From an uncultured Clostridia bacterium (GTDB lineage: Bacteria; Bacillota; Clostridia; Oscillospirales; Ruminococcaceae), in assembly GCA_946498095.1 (NCBI GenBank), contig CAMMMX010000019.1, positions 1 through 57,358 on the forward strand: a DNA stretch of 57,358 nt, read 5' to 3'. Made by a program: the position numbers and the translations under genes. The notes below the pieces were generated by a model. That model worked only from the letters and a program-made list of their open reading frames with translations, did no database searches and was not told where the DNA came from. Position 1 is the stretch's first letter. Each line of letters begins with the position of its first letter. Below are positions 10,149-18,527 of this stretch, in pieces.

Positions 10149-10739
10149 TTATGTGTGCATGTCAAGGCGAAGCTGCAAATAAAACGGAAAATTGACTTCC
10201 TCTTCCACAGGGCGAATCGTTTCGCTTTTGCTTTGCATGACATCGAACACCATCCACGATTGATCCAGCGTCGGCACAATCAGATAAACTGTATGGAAGA
10301 CCTCCCCGTAGCGTTCCCGGATACGTGCCAAAAAGGCATCGCGAGATTTTCGGAATTCACAGCCATCCGCCCAAGAAAACAGCTCCAGCATGCAGAAAAC
10401 AGCAACGCTGACAGGTTGCACACGGTAAGACTTTTTCTTTTTACATTCTAACTCGTGAATAATATGTTGCAGCTGACGGTTATGCTGTCTTCCAGGAACA
10501 TAACAGCCATCACAAAAATCCTTAGCAAAATGGCTGTCCTTTTCATTAGATGACACAAAAGCAACCTCTAGCCCGCCATTCGCCGTCACAAAATCCGGTT
10601 CCTGCAGAAGCGGATCTCCCCGTCGTGCCTGTAAAGACCCGAATGTCTTGTCTAAGAGCGCAATGACAGCATCTTCGTAATTTTCCTTATCCAGAAAATA
10701 TTCCGGAATATGCATACGATACCAAATTTCAATCGGCAT
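10149..10739 (-). CDS. Hypothetical protein
   Basis: A 196-aa protein that I do not recognise. The ATG at 10739 is preceded by AAGGAGGG six bases upstream; the frame stays open for another 56 codons, but that extension has no RBS. The sequence is soluble, with no signal peptide or membrane segment. A stretch with several Cys/His (KDFCDGCYVPGRQHNRQLQH) followed by a basic KKKK patch lies near the middle. A segment close to the C-terminus (VYLIVPTLDQSWMVFDVM) looks like buried beta strands. Neighbours are unrelated and convergent, so context gives no functional clue. Confidence 0.7.
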   Translation of the reverse strand: MPIEIWYRMHIPEYFLDKENYEDAVIALLDKTFGSLQARRGDPLLQEPDFVTANGGLEVAFVSSNEKDSHFAKDFCDGCYVPGRQHNRQLQHIIHELECKKKKSYRVQPVSVAVFCMLELFSWADGCEFRKSRDAFLARIRERYGEVFHTVYLIVPTLDQSWMVFDVMQSKSETIRPVEEEVNFPFYLQLRLDMHT

Positions 10740-11038
10740 CCTTTTCCCTCCTTCTTTCTCCGCCTTTTCGTGCCGCAGGAGGGGAAGCAATTTACAATGA
10801 TTGATTTTTGAAAAGCCCTGCTGCGACAAGCCTGATAAGGGACGCCGGTTCACCCTGTAGGGTTTTGGAATATCTTTAAGTATAGCTTTTTTGTCTTCAA
10901 ATTTCAAGATCCGAAATTCCCCCCTTCCCGACAGACAACATTGGTTTTTCTGCTTGACTTTCAGACATAATCCAGATATAATGAACGCATATTCAAGAGT
11001 ATCTTATTTGGATGCTGATTTGGGATGGAGGAAGATTT
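10740..11038. other. Divergent intergenic region
   Basis: Holds the promoter of the GH172 operon at its right end (10954-10982). The remainder shows no gene and no strong hairpin. Confidence 0.5.
10954..10982 (+). promoter_or_regulatory. Sigma-A promoter of the GH172 operon
   Basis: TTGACT (10954-10959), a 17-bp spacer and a perfect TATAAT (10977-10982). The predicted transcript begins near 10989, about 50 nt before the ATG at 11039. Confidence 0.8.
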
Positions 11039-12199
11039 ATGGGAAATCTGGACAAACTCGCCGTACTGAAAAACGGCGTCAAATCGCGTCGCGTTTCCAG
11101 CTTCGACAAGACAGGTGGCAACGGTGACTGCAGATGGGTCAAACAGGGCGAAACCGTCGTACTGGCAGACATCAAGGGGGCCGGGATCATCCGGCATATC
11201 TGGTTCACGCATGACGACCAGAATGCGAACGATCCCAACCTGCGGCGGAATATGATTCTTAGAATGTACTGGGACAATGAGGAAAAGCCAAGTGTCGAAT
11301 GTCCTTTCGGCGACTTTTTCGGACAGGGGTTCGCGCAGAATTATACCTACGCGGCTCTTCCGCTCAGCGCGTCCCCACGTGACGGCAAATCAGTGGTCAG
11401 CTACTTTTCGATGCCGTTTAGCGAACGCGCCTACATCACCATTGAAAACGACAGCAACGGCCCGTTCAACCTCTATTACTATATCGATTATGAAGAATAT
11501 GAGGAGCTTCCGGAGGAGATGGGTCGTTTCCATGCCTGCTGGAACCGTCAGTTGACCGATACAGTCAGAGAAGAAGGCGAAAATGAATGGGGGACTTTCT
11601 CCACCGAGCCGATGCTCAACCCCGATGACAAAGATAACTTTGTTTTCGCGGATATCGAAGGCAAGGGACACTTCGTCGGCGTCAACTACTACGTCGATAA
11701 CCCAACCTCCATGTGGTACGGCGAAGGTGACGACATGTGGCGCATTGATGGTGAAGAATGGCCCTTTTCCATGCACGGAACAGGAACGGAAGACTTCTTC
11801 AACACCTCCTGGTGCCCTGGTGAAACCTTCATTCACCCGTACTATGGTCTGGCAAGAATGCCTTATCAGAACTGGGGATGGCTGGGCAGAACCCATTGCT
11901 ACCGGTTCTTTATTGAGGATCCGATCTACTTTGACAAGTCTCTGCGCGCCTCCATCGAGCATGGACACGCCAACTGCCTTAGCTACGACTTATGTTCCGT
12001 CAGCTACTGGTACCAGACTGAACCGCACAAGGAGTTTAAAGAGCTGCCTGCCAAGGAATTCCGCGCGGTTCGTCCGGAAATTGACTGCAAAGACATGGTC
12101 AAATGGCGTGACAGCTGGAAACGTGAAATGCGTTCTAAAGGTGTAGAGGGGCCGCTGTGGGGCAACGAGCCTATGCCGACAAAGAAGGACAAAGAATAA
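11039..12199 (+). CDS. GH172 (DUF2961) glycoside hydrolase-like protein
   Basis: A 386-aa protein of the DUF2961 family, now CAZy family GH172, whose characterised members act on alpha-fructofuranose/arabinofuranose-type linkages. The family hallmark HGTGTEDFF (E251) followed by CPGETF (E262) is present; these are the likely catalytic glutamates by analogy. GGAGGAAG precedes ATG 11039, better than the upstream in-frame ATG at 11012. No signal peptide is seen, so it should be intracellular. It is the first gene of a co-directional set with the two TIM-barrel paralogues, suggesting hydrolysis of an imported oligosaccharide. The exact linkage specificity is not predictable. Confidence 0.9.
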   Translation: MGNLDKLAVLKNGVKSRRVSSFDKTGGNGDCRWVKQGETVVLADIKGAGIIRHIWFTHDDQNANDPNLRRNMILRMYWDNEEKPSVECPFGDFFGQGFAQNYTYAALPLSASPRDGKSVVSYFSMPFSERAYITIENDSNGPFNLYYYIDYEEYEELPEEMGRFHACWNRQLTDTVREEGENEWGTFSTEPMLNPDDKDNFVFADIEGKGHFVGVNYYVDNPTSMWYGEGDDMWRIDGEEWPFSMHGTGTEDFFNTSWCPGETFIHPYYGLARMPYQNWGWLGRTHCYRFFIEDPIYFDKSLRASIEHGHANCLSYDLCSVSYWYQTEPHKEFKELPAKEFRAVRPEIDCKDMVKWRDSWKREMRSKGVEGPLWGNEPMPTKKDKE

Positions 12200-12264
12200 G
12201 GAATTGTAAGCTTCGTAACAATCAGAGAAGGGATTTTATCCTGAGATATAGGAGGGGGACTACG

Positions 12265-13428
12265 ATGCTCAAACAAATCCTATCCGCGGTGTCCGCTTGC
12301 AGCCTGTTGTTACTCGCAGGCTGCGGCAGTGCACAGTTCAGTTCCGGCAGTTCGTCTCAGTCAACTTCATTTGGGGATTCCTCAACATCTTCCAAAGCGG
12401 AAGTCACCATCGACCAATACGGTGCGTACTGGCAGTTTCGCAGTGTAGGGCTGATGAACCTGACTCGAGATCCTCTGTCTTCGACCAGCGAAGCAATGAT
12501 TTCAGGTAGTTACACCAAAAACCTGACCACAGCCGTCGACTATGCTAAGGAAATGGGGGCAAATTATGTCGAGGTTGCCATCATGTTGGATCAGAAGCCG
12601 ACGCTGGAGGAACTCTTTCCTTACTATGAGGTCGTACCCAAACTCGCACGCGAAAGAGACATGAACGTTTACTTTCGCGGAACGCCGCGTGAATCGCAGA
12701 TGGATACGTTGGTTCATGCAGAGGGAGATGCGTTTAAAGCCGAGTGTCAAAAATATTTTGATGAGCTAGAGCAGCTTTGGACGCAGATGGACGGCGGCCT
12801 GCTGGAAGACGGCGACGTCGTATCCACCTGGGCGGAGGGCGACATGCAGTTCACCGACCGCCTTGGCTGGGACGATGGTACGAAAAAATACCAGCAATAT
12901 GTCATGTTGGCCGCTGACTTTATCGATCATCTGCGCGAGAAAACCGGATTGCAGTTGTATTATACCGAATCGATCTGCGGAGGCGAAGCGCGCCTGCGGG
13001 ATGAGTTTACGCCGGAAACAGCGCAGCGTCTGGACTTCATTTCCTGGGATCATTACGCCGGCATCATGATCGACGATGAGTCGCGGGAAAACATGAAGCT
13101 GGCAGCCGAAGAAATGGTCGGATGGATCAAACAATACTCGGAGCTGTTCGGCACAAAAATCGCACTAGGTGAATGGAGTACGCATTGGAACGAACCCAAG
13201 TCCAAGGAAGAACAGGCAGCCTACATACAAATCATGATGGACGCTCTGGATGAGCTTCATGCCGACGAATTCGCCGGGATGGAGTATTTCCATTATGCGC
13301 TTCCAGGCAAAGCACTGGCCTATGCTACGGAGACGTTGTATTACGCCTCCCCTGTCATCGATGCAACCGGAACCTTCCCCGGCTATGAAAACTTACAGCG
13401 CGCATACCTTTCGCACTCTAAAAAATAG
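12265..13428 (+). CDS. Lipoprotein with TIM-barrel glycosidase-like domain (paralogue 1)
   Basis: A 387-aa predicted lipoprotein: signal peptide with lipobox LLLLAGC (C20), then a Ser/Gln/Thr-rich linker (about 21-46). The globular domain is about two thirds identical by eye to the next gene. Candidate catalytic acids, by analogy with clan GH-A TIM barrels, are the Glu residues in STWAEGDMQF, YYTESICGG and LGEWSTHW; the last resembles a strand-7 nucleophile. I cannot place it in a named GH family. ATG 12265 has AGGAGGGGG upstream; the open frame upstream of it is unlikely to be translated. It lies 65 bp after the GH172 gene in the same operon and would act at the outer face of the membrane. 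Confidence 0.85.
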   Translation: MLKQILSAVSACSLLLLAGCGSAQFSSGSSSQSTSFGDSSTSSKAEVTIDQYGAYWQFRSVGLMNLTRDPLSSTSEAMISGSYTKNLTTAVDYAKEMGANYVEVAIMLDQKPTLEELFPYYEVVPKLARERDMNVYFRGTPRESQMDTLVHAEGDAFKAECQKYFDELEQLWTQMDGGLLEDGDVVSTWAEGDMQFTDRLGWDDGTKKYQQYVMLAADFIDHLREKTGLQLYYTESICGGEARLRDEFTPETAQRLDFISWDHYAGIMIDDESRENMKLAAEEMVGWIKQYSELFGTKIALGEWSTHWNEPKSKEEQAAYIQIMMDALDELHADEFAGMEYFHYALPGKALAYATETLYYASPVIDATGTFPGYENLQRAYLSHSKK

Positions 13429-13434
13429 TTTTGA

Positions 13435-13479
13435 AAACTCCATACACATCTGTTTGGAACGAGGGTGTGTATGGAGTTT
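13435..13479 (+). other. Intercistronic hairpin between the paralogues
   Basis: A perfect 14-bp inverted repeat (13435-13448 with 13466-13479) with a 17-nt loop lies between the lipoprotein stop and the RBS of the next gene. No T-tract follows, so it looks more like an mRNA processing/stability or partial-attenuation element than a full terminator. Confidence 0.55.
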
Positions 13480-13503
13480 CGTATAGAAAAAGGAGTTGTT
13501 ATC

Positions 13504-14523
13504 ATGGAGAAACATGCTTACTGGATGTTCCGCAGCGTTGGACTGATGAACCTGACCCGAGATCCGATAGCTCGAACCGCTCCCGAAGATATCCCCGGCG
13601 CGTACACCCAAAATATTCGTACGGCTATGAACTACGCGAAAGAGATGGGTGCCAATTTTGTGGAGCTGGCGATCATGCTGGATCAAAGCGACCAGTTAGC
13701 GTCGCTCCTCCCCTACTATCGCATTGTCCCGGCGCTTGCGCGGGAACGTAACCTTCATGTGTATTTCCGAGGTACTCCTCGTGACACGCATCAAGATGCG
13801 CTCGTCCGGGCGGAGGGTGACGCTTTTCGGAAAGAATGCCAGATTTTCTTTGACGAGCTGGAAGCGTTATGGACACAAATGGACGGCGGTTTTCTCCGGG
13901 ACGGCGATGTTGTATCCACCTGGGCGGAAGGCGATATGCAGTTCACCGATCGTCTTGGTTGGGAGGAGGGTACAAAAAAATATCAACAGTACGTTGTGCT
14001 TGCTGCGGATTTTATTGACAGCCTGCGCCGGAAAACCGGCCTGAAGCTTTACCATACCGAATCAATCTGCGGCGGGGAAGGCCGGCTGAAAGAGCAGTTT
14101 AATCCCCAGGCCGCGCAACGGCTGGACTTCATCGCATGGGATCACTATGCCGGCATTATGAATGATCATGAGTCCCGCGAGGAGATGAAACGAGCAGCGG
14201 ACGAGATGGTCACGCTGATGAAAAAATACGCTGCCTATTTCGGTACAAAACTTTGTGTTGGCGAGTGGAGCACACATTGGGATACGCCCAAATCCAAAGA
14301 AGAACAAGCCGCATACATCCGTATCCTTGCGGATGCGCTGGAAGCAATGGAACCGTCCGAATTTGTTGGGATGGAGTATTTTCATTATGCACTTCCAGGG
14401 CATCATCTGGATTTTGACAACGCCTCAACCTATTACGCCTCCCCCGTTATCGATGCGTCCGGAGCTTTTCCGGGCTATGAGGTCCTGCGGGAAACCTATC
14501 TTTCGCATAGCAAAGAAGACTAG
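13504..14523 (+). CDS. TIM-barrel glycosidase-like protein without signal peptide (paralogue 2)
   Basis: A 339-aa cytoplasmic paralogue of the preceding lipoprotein, starting directly at the shared domain (AYWMFRSVGLMNLTRDP). E142 (WAEGD), E186 (TESICGG), H214 (WDHYAG) and E254 (GEWSTHW) are conserved in both copies and are the best catalytic candidates. The start at 13504 has AGGAG upstream; codons before it fall inside the intercistronic hairpin. Both copies end in the same LSHSK motif, so the duplication covers the whole domain. The pair suggests one activity placed both outside and inside the cell. The substrate is unknown. Alternative: a sugar-binding or isomerase-like TIM barrel rather than a hydrolase. 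Confidence 0.85.
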   Translation: MEKHAYWMFRSVGLMNLTRDPIARTAPEDIPGAYTQNIRTAMNYAKEMGANFVELAIMLDQSDQLASLLPYYRIVPALARERNLHVYFRGTPRDTHQDALVRAEGDAFRKECQIFFDELEALWTQMDGGFLRDGDVVSTWAEGDMQFTDRLGWEEGTKKYQQYVVLAADFIDSLRRKTGLKLYHTESICGGEGRLKEQFNPQAAQRLDFIAWDHYAGIMNDHESREEMKRAADEMVTLMKKYAAYFGTKLCVGEWSTHWDTPKSKEEQAAYIRILADALEAMEPSEFVGMEYFHYALPGHHLDFDNASTYYASPVIDASGAFPGYEVLRETYLSHSKED

Positions 14524-14543
14524 TCCCTAAGGGACCCGAAAAA

Positions 14544-14584
14544 ATACCGCTGCAGCAAGCGGTATCCCCCACTTGCTTTTTTTC
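14544..14584 (+). terminator. Probable terminator of the GH172 operon
   Basis: An 8-bp stem (14544-14551 with 14558-14565) with a 6-nt loop is followed, after about 11 nt, by a T-rich run. The run is later than usual and doubles as the -35 region of the next promoter, so termination may be partial. Confidence 0.5.
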
Positions 14585-14601
14585 CAAAAATCCGTTACAA
14601 T
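14573..14601 (+). promoter_or_regulatory. Promoter of the mannonate/mannitol-type dehydrogenase gene
   Basis: TTGCTT (14573-14578), a 17-bp spacer and TACAAT (14596-14601). The spacer overlaps the T-run of the upstream terminator. Two dyads follow immediately downstream. Confidence 0.7.
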
Positions 14602-14602
14602 G

Positions 14603-14629
14603 AAATAGGCGCAAGAGATGCGCCTATTT
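14603..14629 (+). promoter_or_regulatory. Dyad overlapping the transcription start
   Basis: A perfect 10-bp inverted repeat (14603-14612 with 14620-14629) with a 7-nt centre begins one base after the -10 hexamer. It could be an operator covering the start site or a 5' stem-loop of the mRNA. Confidence 0.5.
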
Positions 14630-14642
14630 TGGTAAAGAGAAA

Positions 14643-14659
14643 TGAAACGTTTCGTTTCA
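14643..14659 (+). promoter_or_regulatory. LacI-family-like operator
   Basis: TGAAACG-TTT-CGTTTCA is a perfect 7-bp inverted repeat of the type bound by LacI/GalR-family repressors or CcpA (cre-like). It lies between the promoter and the start of the dehydrogenase gene. A near-identical core occurs inside the promoter at 42063-42091. Confidence 0.6.
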
Positions 14660-14714
14660 CATAAAAGCGTCCGTACCCAAACCACGGATCGCAAGTCAGA
14701 AAGGAAGAAATAAG

Positions 14715-16316
14715 ATGAAGCTTAGCGCAGATAATTTGAAGGATACCTCCTTCTGGCAAGAAAAAGGCTATGCATTGCCGCATTATGACCGGACGGCAAT
14801 GCGTGACAAAACCCTGGAGAACCCGGTCTGGCTCCACTTTGGCGCAGGAAACATTTTCCGCAGTTTTCCCGCTATGTTGCAGCAAACGTTACTCAATCAG
14901 GGCCTTTGCGATCGAGGCATCATTGTCTGTGAGGGCTACGACAACGAAATCATCCACCGCATCTATCATCCCAACGATGATTTGAGTGTTCTTGCTATCC
15001 TGAAGCCGGACGGCAGCATTCGTAAGGAGATTATCGGCAGTGTTGCCCAGTCTTTGTTTATGCACCCCGACACGCTCCCCCTGCTGCGAGATATCTTCCG
15101 CAAAGACAGTCTGCAATTTGCCAGCTTCACCATCACTGAAAAAGGATACGCCCTACGTGGTGCAGACGGAGAATGGCTGCCTGCTATCGCAGCAGATATG
15201 CAGCACGCACCAGCCGACGCACAGTCCTTCCCCGGCATATTAGCCGCCCTTTGCTACGAGCGTTTCCTCGCAGGCAGGCAGCCGCTTGCCCTTGTCAGCA
15301 TGGACAATTGTTCCCGTAACGGTGAAAAGCTGGAAAATGCAGTCGGCGCGTTTGCACGTGCTTGGACGGACGCCGGGTATGTGGATGCAGGATTCTCCGC
15401 TTACGTTTCGGATCCCGCATGCCTCTCCTTCCCTTGGAGCATGATCGATAAAATTACCCCCCGTCCCGACGAAAAAGTACGACAGCTTTTGGCCGCGGAT
15501 GGCTTGGAAGATATGGATATCCTCTGCACAGAAAAACGCACCTATATCGCCCCCTTCGTGAATGCCGAGGCACCACAGTACCTCGTCGTGGAGGATGCTT
15601 TCCCGAACGGCCGACCGCCACTGGAAAAAGCAGGCGTAATATTTACGGACCGTGAAACCGTCAGCAAAACGGAAAAGATGAAAGTTTGTACTTGCTTGAA
15701 TCCGCTGCATACTGCATTAGCAATCTTTGGCTGCCTGCTGTCCTATACCTCCATCAGTGCCGAAATGCAGGATCCGCAGTTAAAGGAATTCGTCAAATGT
15801 TTGGGGCAAGAAGGAATGCCTGCGGTTGTTGATCCGGGTATCCTAAATCCAGAAGCCTTTATGCGTGAGGTCATGGAAGAACGTTTCCCTAATCCGTTCA
15901 TGCCCGACACCCCGCAGCGGATAGCAACCGACACGTCACAAAAGATTCCCGTTCGATTCGGAGAGACGCTCAAGGCCTATCAGGCGAAAGAGCTCAACCT
16001 CTCCACACTGACCTTCATCCCGCTTGTTTTCGCAGGCTGGTGCCGATACCTGATCGGTGTCGGTGATGACGGAAAGCCAATGGAGATTAGCCCCGACCCT
16101 CTGCTGGAACGTTTGCAAAAACCACTTCAGGGCATCCGGTTAGGTGACAGTGGCCCATTCCACGAGCAGCTGTCAGCGATCCTTTCTGATGAAAGTCTGT
16201 TTGGTATTCAACTGTATGATACCCCTTTAGCCGAAAAAGCAGAAACCTATTTCTCGGAAATGATAGCTGGCCCTGGTGCAGTCCGAATGACGCTGAAAAA
16301 GTATCTAGAGGATTAA
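14715..16316 (+). CDS. Mannitol dehydrogenase family / mannonate oxidoreductase-like enzyme
   Basis: A 533-aa NAD-dependent polyol/sugar-acid dehydrogenase of the long-chain mannitol dehydrogenase family (relatives: UxuB, mannitol and tagaturonate/fructuronate reductases). The N-terminus has a Rossmann-type HFGAGNIFRSF (about 41-51). The conserved catalytic segment EKMKVCTCLNPLHTALA supplies Lys321/323, N329 and H332. It would interconvert a keto-sugar or keto-sugar acid and its alcohol in the cytoplasm. It is transcribed alone behind a promoter with two dyads, indicating substrate-induced control, and lies next to glycosidase genes. Substrate (fructuronate, mannitol or another polyol) is not decidable from sequence. 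Confidence 0.88.
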   Translation: MKLSADNLKDTSFWQEKGYALPHYDRTAMRDKTLENPVWLHFGAGNIFRSFPAMLQQTLLNQGLCDRGIIVCEGYDNEIIHRIYHPNDDLSVLAILKPDGSIRKEIIGSVAQSLFMHPDTLPLLRDIFRKDSLQFASFTITEKGYALRGADGEWLPAIAADMQHAPADAQSFPGILAALCYERFLAGRQPLALVSMDNCSRNGEKLENAVGAFARAWTDAGYVDAGFSAYVSDPACLSFPWSMIDKITPRPDEKVRQLLAADGLEDMDILCTEKRTYIAPFVNAEAPQYLVVEDAFPNGRPPLEKAGVIFTDRETVSKTEKMKVCTCLNPLHTALAIFGCLLSYTSISAEMQDPQLKEFVKCLGQEGMPAVVDPGILNPEAFMREVMEERFPNPFMPDTPQRIATDTSQKIPVRFGETLKAYQAKELNLSTLTFIPLVFAGWCRYLIGVGDDGKPMEISPDPLLERLQKPLQGIRLGDSGPFHEQLSAILSDESLFGIQLYDTPLAEKAETYFSEMIAGPGAVRMTLKKYLED

Positions 16317-16357
16317 GCCCTTCTGACATAACTTATTAAAATTACATGATATGGAGT

Positions 16358-16395
16358 AAACTCCCCCCGCAGCAGTACTGCTGCGGGGGGAGTTT
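16358..16395. terminator. Bidirectional terminator palindrome
   Basis: A perfect 38-nt palindrome (19 bp per arm) rich in C/G with AAA/TTT ends, placed between the convergent dehydrogenase and GH5-like genes. It can serve both. Confidence 0.8.
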
Positions 16396-16451
16396 GATGT
16401 TATGACGAAAATACGCTATGTTCTCTTTTCTATCCTCAAAAGGATAAACGT

Positions 16452-18293
16452 CTATGACGCCTTAATCAGTCTGACATGATCGAACCAGAAATCCGGACTG
16501 CCTGAAACAGTACCACTTTTGACCGTAATTTGAACGGACTCCACCCGACTATCCGAAGCAGGACTTTCCTGCGGCTCAAACGCTGGCGATATTTCGTTGG
16601 ACACACGGTTTTTCAGCGGCATATACACCGTCTTCCAGCGGCCCGGTAGCAGATAGTTGGTCTGACTGTCCGCTTCCGTTTGCGTATAAAGCACTCCATC
16701 CGCTTGAAAAGCCAATCGAACAAACATACTGTCAAAACCGGAAGGCAGATAGACGTCCAACGCCAAATAATCGTAATCACCTATGGCTGTCTGTTGTTCA
16801 ACAGGAAGCGTATAAGTTCGCTGGGAATAAGTGCTTTTGAAATTCGCTGTTACCTTCATCGCTTTGGCGCCCTCCGATGCACGTGTCGCATCCGGATAGG
16901 GGTTCCCAATGACCTGCTGTCCCGACGGTTCTCCTTCAAAAGAGGCCAAAAGCGACGTTTCAGAAACTTTTTCCTCCATCAGCGGATACAGCGGCCCGAA
17001 AGGTTCTCCCTGAAGTTGTGTCGTTCCCCATTGCCGTGTATACTGTTCGAAAAGTGTCCACAGCTCGGGAACCTGTGGCCCAACGTCGAACGCCCGCCCG
17101 TAACCAAGGTTCCACACAACTGCATTACGTACGCCGCAGGCATCCATCCGGTCGAAACAATACTGTAGATAAGCACGCGCTTGATCGTTGGAGACATAGT
17201 TTCGGTCAACGCCAAATTCTTCTACCATGAGTGGTTTTCCATAAGAGACAGCCAACTCTGTAAAATGCTCCAACTCATTCCATAGCCCCCCTTTTTCTTC
17301 CTTAAACTTCCCATTGGCATCAAAATATTCGCTTAAATCCATATCTTTTTTGTAGACAATCGGATAAAGATGAATGGAAGCAAAATCAATATAACCACTG
17401 TTAAACAGTACGTCACTGTACAGATATCTGCCGGGTTCCAACGTCAACTTCCATTCCTCGCAGTCCTGCTCCGTGACGTCAATTGCCAGCGCGTCCGACT
17501 GTTCTATATGCAGGAGTCCTCCGGTCTGGATGAGTGCCTGCGGAGCGTTTTGCTTCAGTCGCTTTGCAATATGAAGGATCGTACGGGTGACATCCTTGGG
17601 ATCCCGCGACGAATTGACACCGCCCGACCAGTCGCCGATTTCGCCGCCGTAAGGAACCGGCTCTCCAAGTATCGCATAGGAACAGATAACCGGATCCTCC
17701 CCATATGCTTTGCCTGTGTATGTATTGACCCGCTTCGTTACATAATCAACAATTTCATCCCACAGTGGAAAGATTTCCAGATCGTAGCAATCCACCTTGG
17801 GGGTGCTTTCATATAAATAATTACGGAAATTCGACAAATCCAGCAGTACTTTCATACCTAGCCGCTGCGCTGTGGCAACGATAAAGTCCGTTTGTCGCCA
17901 ATGCGCTTCGCTTTTCCAGCTGTCTTTCCCCGTTCCGACTCCATTTGTCATATCCAGGACTCGGACCATATTGAAACCAGCTCGTTTGGCGTCTAGCATC
18001 ATCTCTTCAATAAAAGTAAAGGAAGAGTTTGCATGAGTATAGTTGGTAAACCCAATGGACACAAAAGGATCGTCCCCCAGCATAAAATGTCCATCCTCCA
18101 CTGTGACCCAGCCGCTGTCTGCACCTTCATAGGTCATTGGCTCTCCGTCTGCGAACATGGTCTGAAAAGTAAAATCATCCTTTTTAGACTGGCGAAACAG
18201 GTTTCCAGCCCATATGGACAACATGCCGCATACTATCACAAAAACTGCAATCGGTAGCAGCCACACGGTTTTTCGTTTTCTATTCTGCTTCAT
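16452..18293 (-). CDS. Membrane-anchored GH5-like glycoside hydrolase with C-terminal beta-sandwich
   Basis: A 613-aa extracytoplasmic protein. The basic start and hydrophobic segment (residues 9-30) form an uncleaved signal anchor. The middle (about 65-440) is a clan GH-A TIM barrel: E211 in ILGEPVPY is the expected acid/base (usually NEP, here GEP) and E359 in LMVEEFGVDR the nucleophile, as in mannanase/cellulase-like GH5 and related families. The last ~150 residues look like a beta-sandwich of carbohydrate-binding type. A strong AGGAGGGGG precedes the start. It likely trims a polysaccharide, possibly mannan, at the cell surface, and fits the neighbouring sugar genes. Family and substrate assignment are inference. 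Confidence 0.85.
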   Translation of the reverse strand: MKQNRKRKTVWLLPIAVFVIVCGMLSIWAGNLFRQSKKDDFTFQTMFADGEPMTYEGADSGWVTVEDGHFMLGDDPFVSIGFTNYTHANSSFTFIEEMMLDAKRAGFNMVRVLDMTNGVGTGKDSWKSEAHWRQTDFIVATAQRLGMKVLLDLSNFRNYLYESTPKVDCYDLEIFPLWDEIVDYVTKRVNTYTGKAYGEDPVICSYAILGEPVPYGGEIGDWSGGVNSSRDPKDVTRTILHIAKRLKQNAPQALIQTGGLLHIEQSDALAIDVTEQDCEEWKLTLEPGRYLYSDVLFNSGYIDFASIHLYPIVYKKDMDLSEYFDANGKFKEEKGGLWNELEHFTELAVSYGKPLMVEEFGVDRNYVSNDQARAYLQYCFDRMDACGVRNAVVWNLGYGRAFDVGPQVPELWTLFEQYTRQWGTTQLQGEPFGPLYPLMEEKVSETSLLASFEGEPSGQQVIGNPYPDATRASEGAKAMKVTANFKSTYSQRTYTLPVEQQTAIGDYDYLALDVYLPSGFDSMFVRLAFQADGVLYTQTEADSQTNYLLPGRWKTVYMPLKNRVSNEISPAFEPQESPASDSRVESVQITVKSGTVSGSPDFWFDHVRLIKAS

Positions 18294-18527
18294 GTTGAAA
18301 ACCCCCTCCTAATCATTTTATATGTTTGATTGTATCATATTCCAATATATAATGTTGTCGAATCAAGAAATATTCATAATATATTTTGTAGATACGCATA
18401 TATACTTCTCGATATTTGTGCTATTTACACAACAATATGTTTCCATTTATCGTAATCTGACACTCCCCCTTTGATCAGCTACGGCATATACTGCTAAAGA
18501 CATTGCAGCAGAAACGGAGGGATTTCC

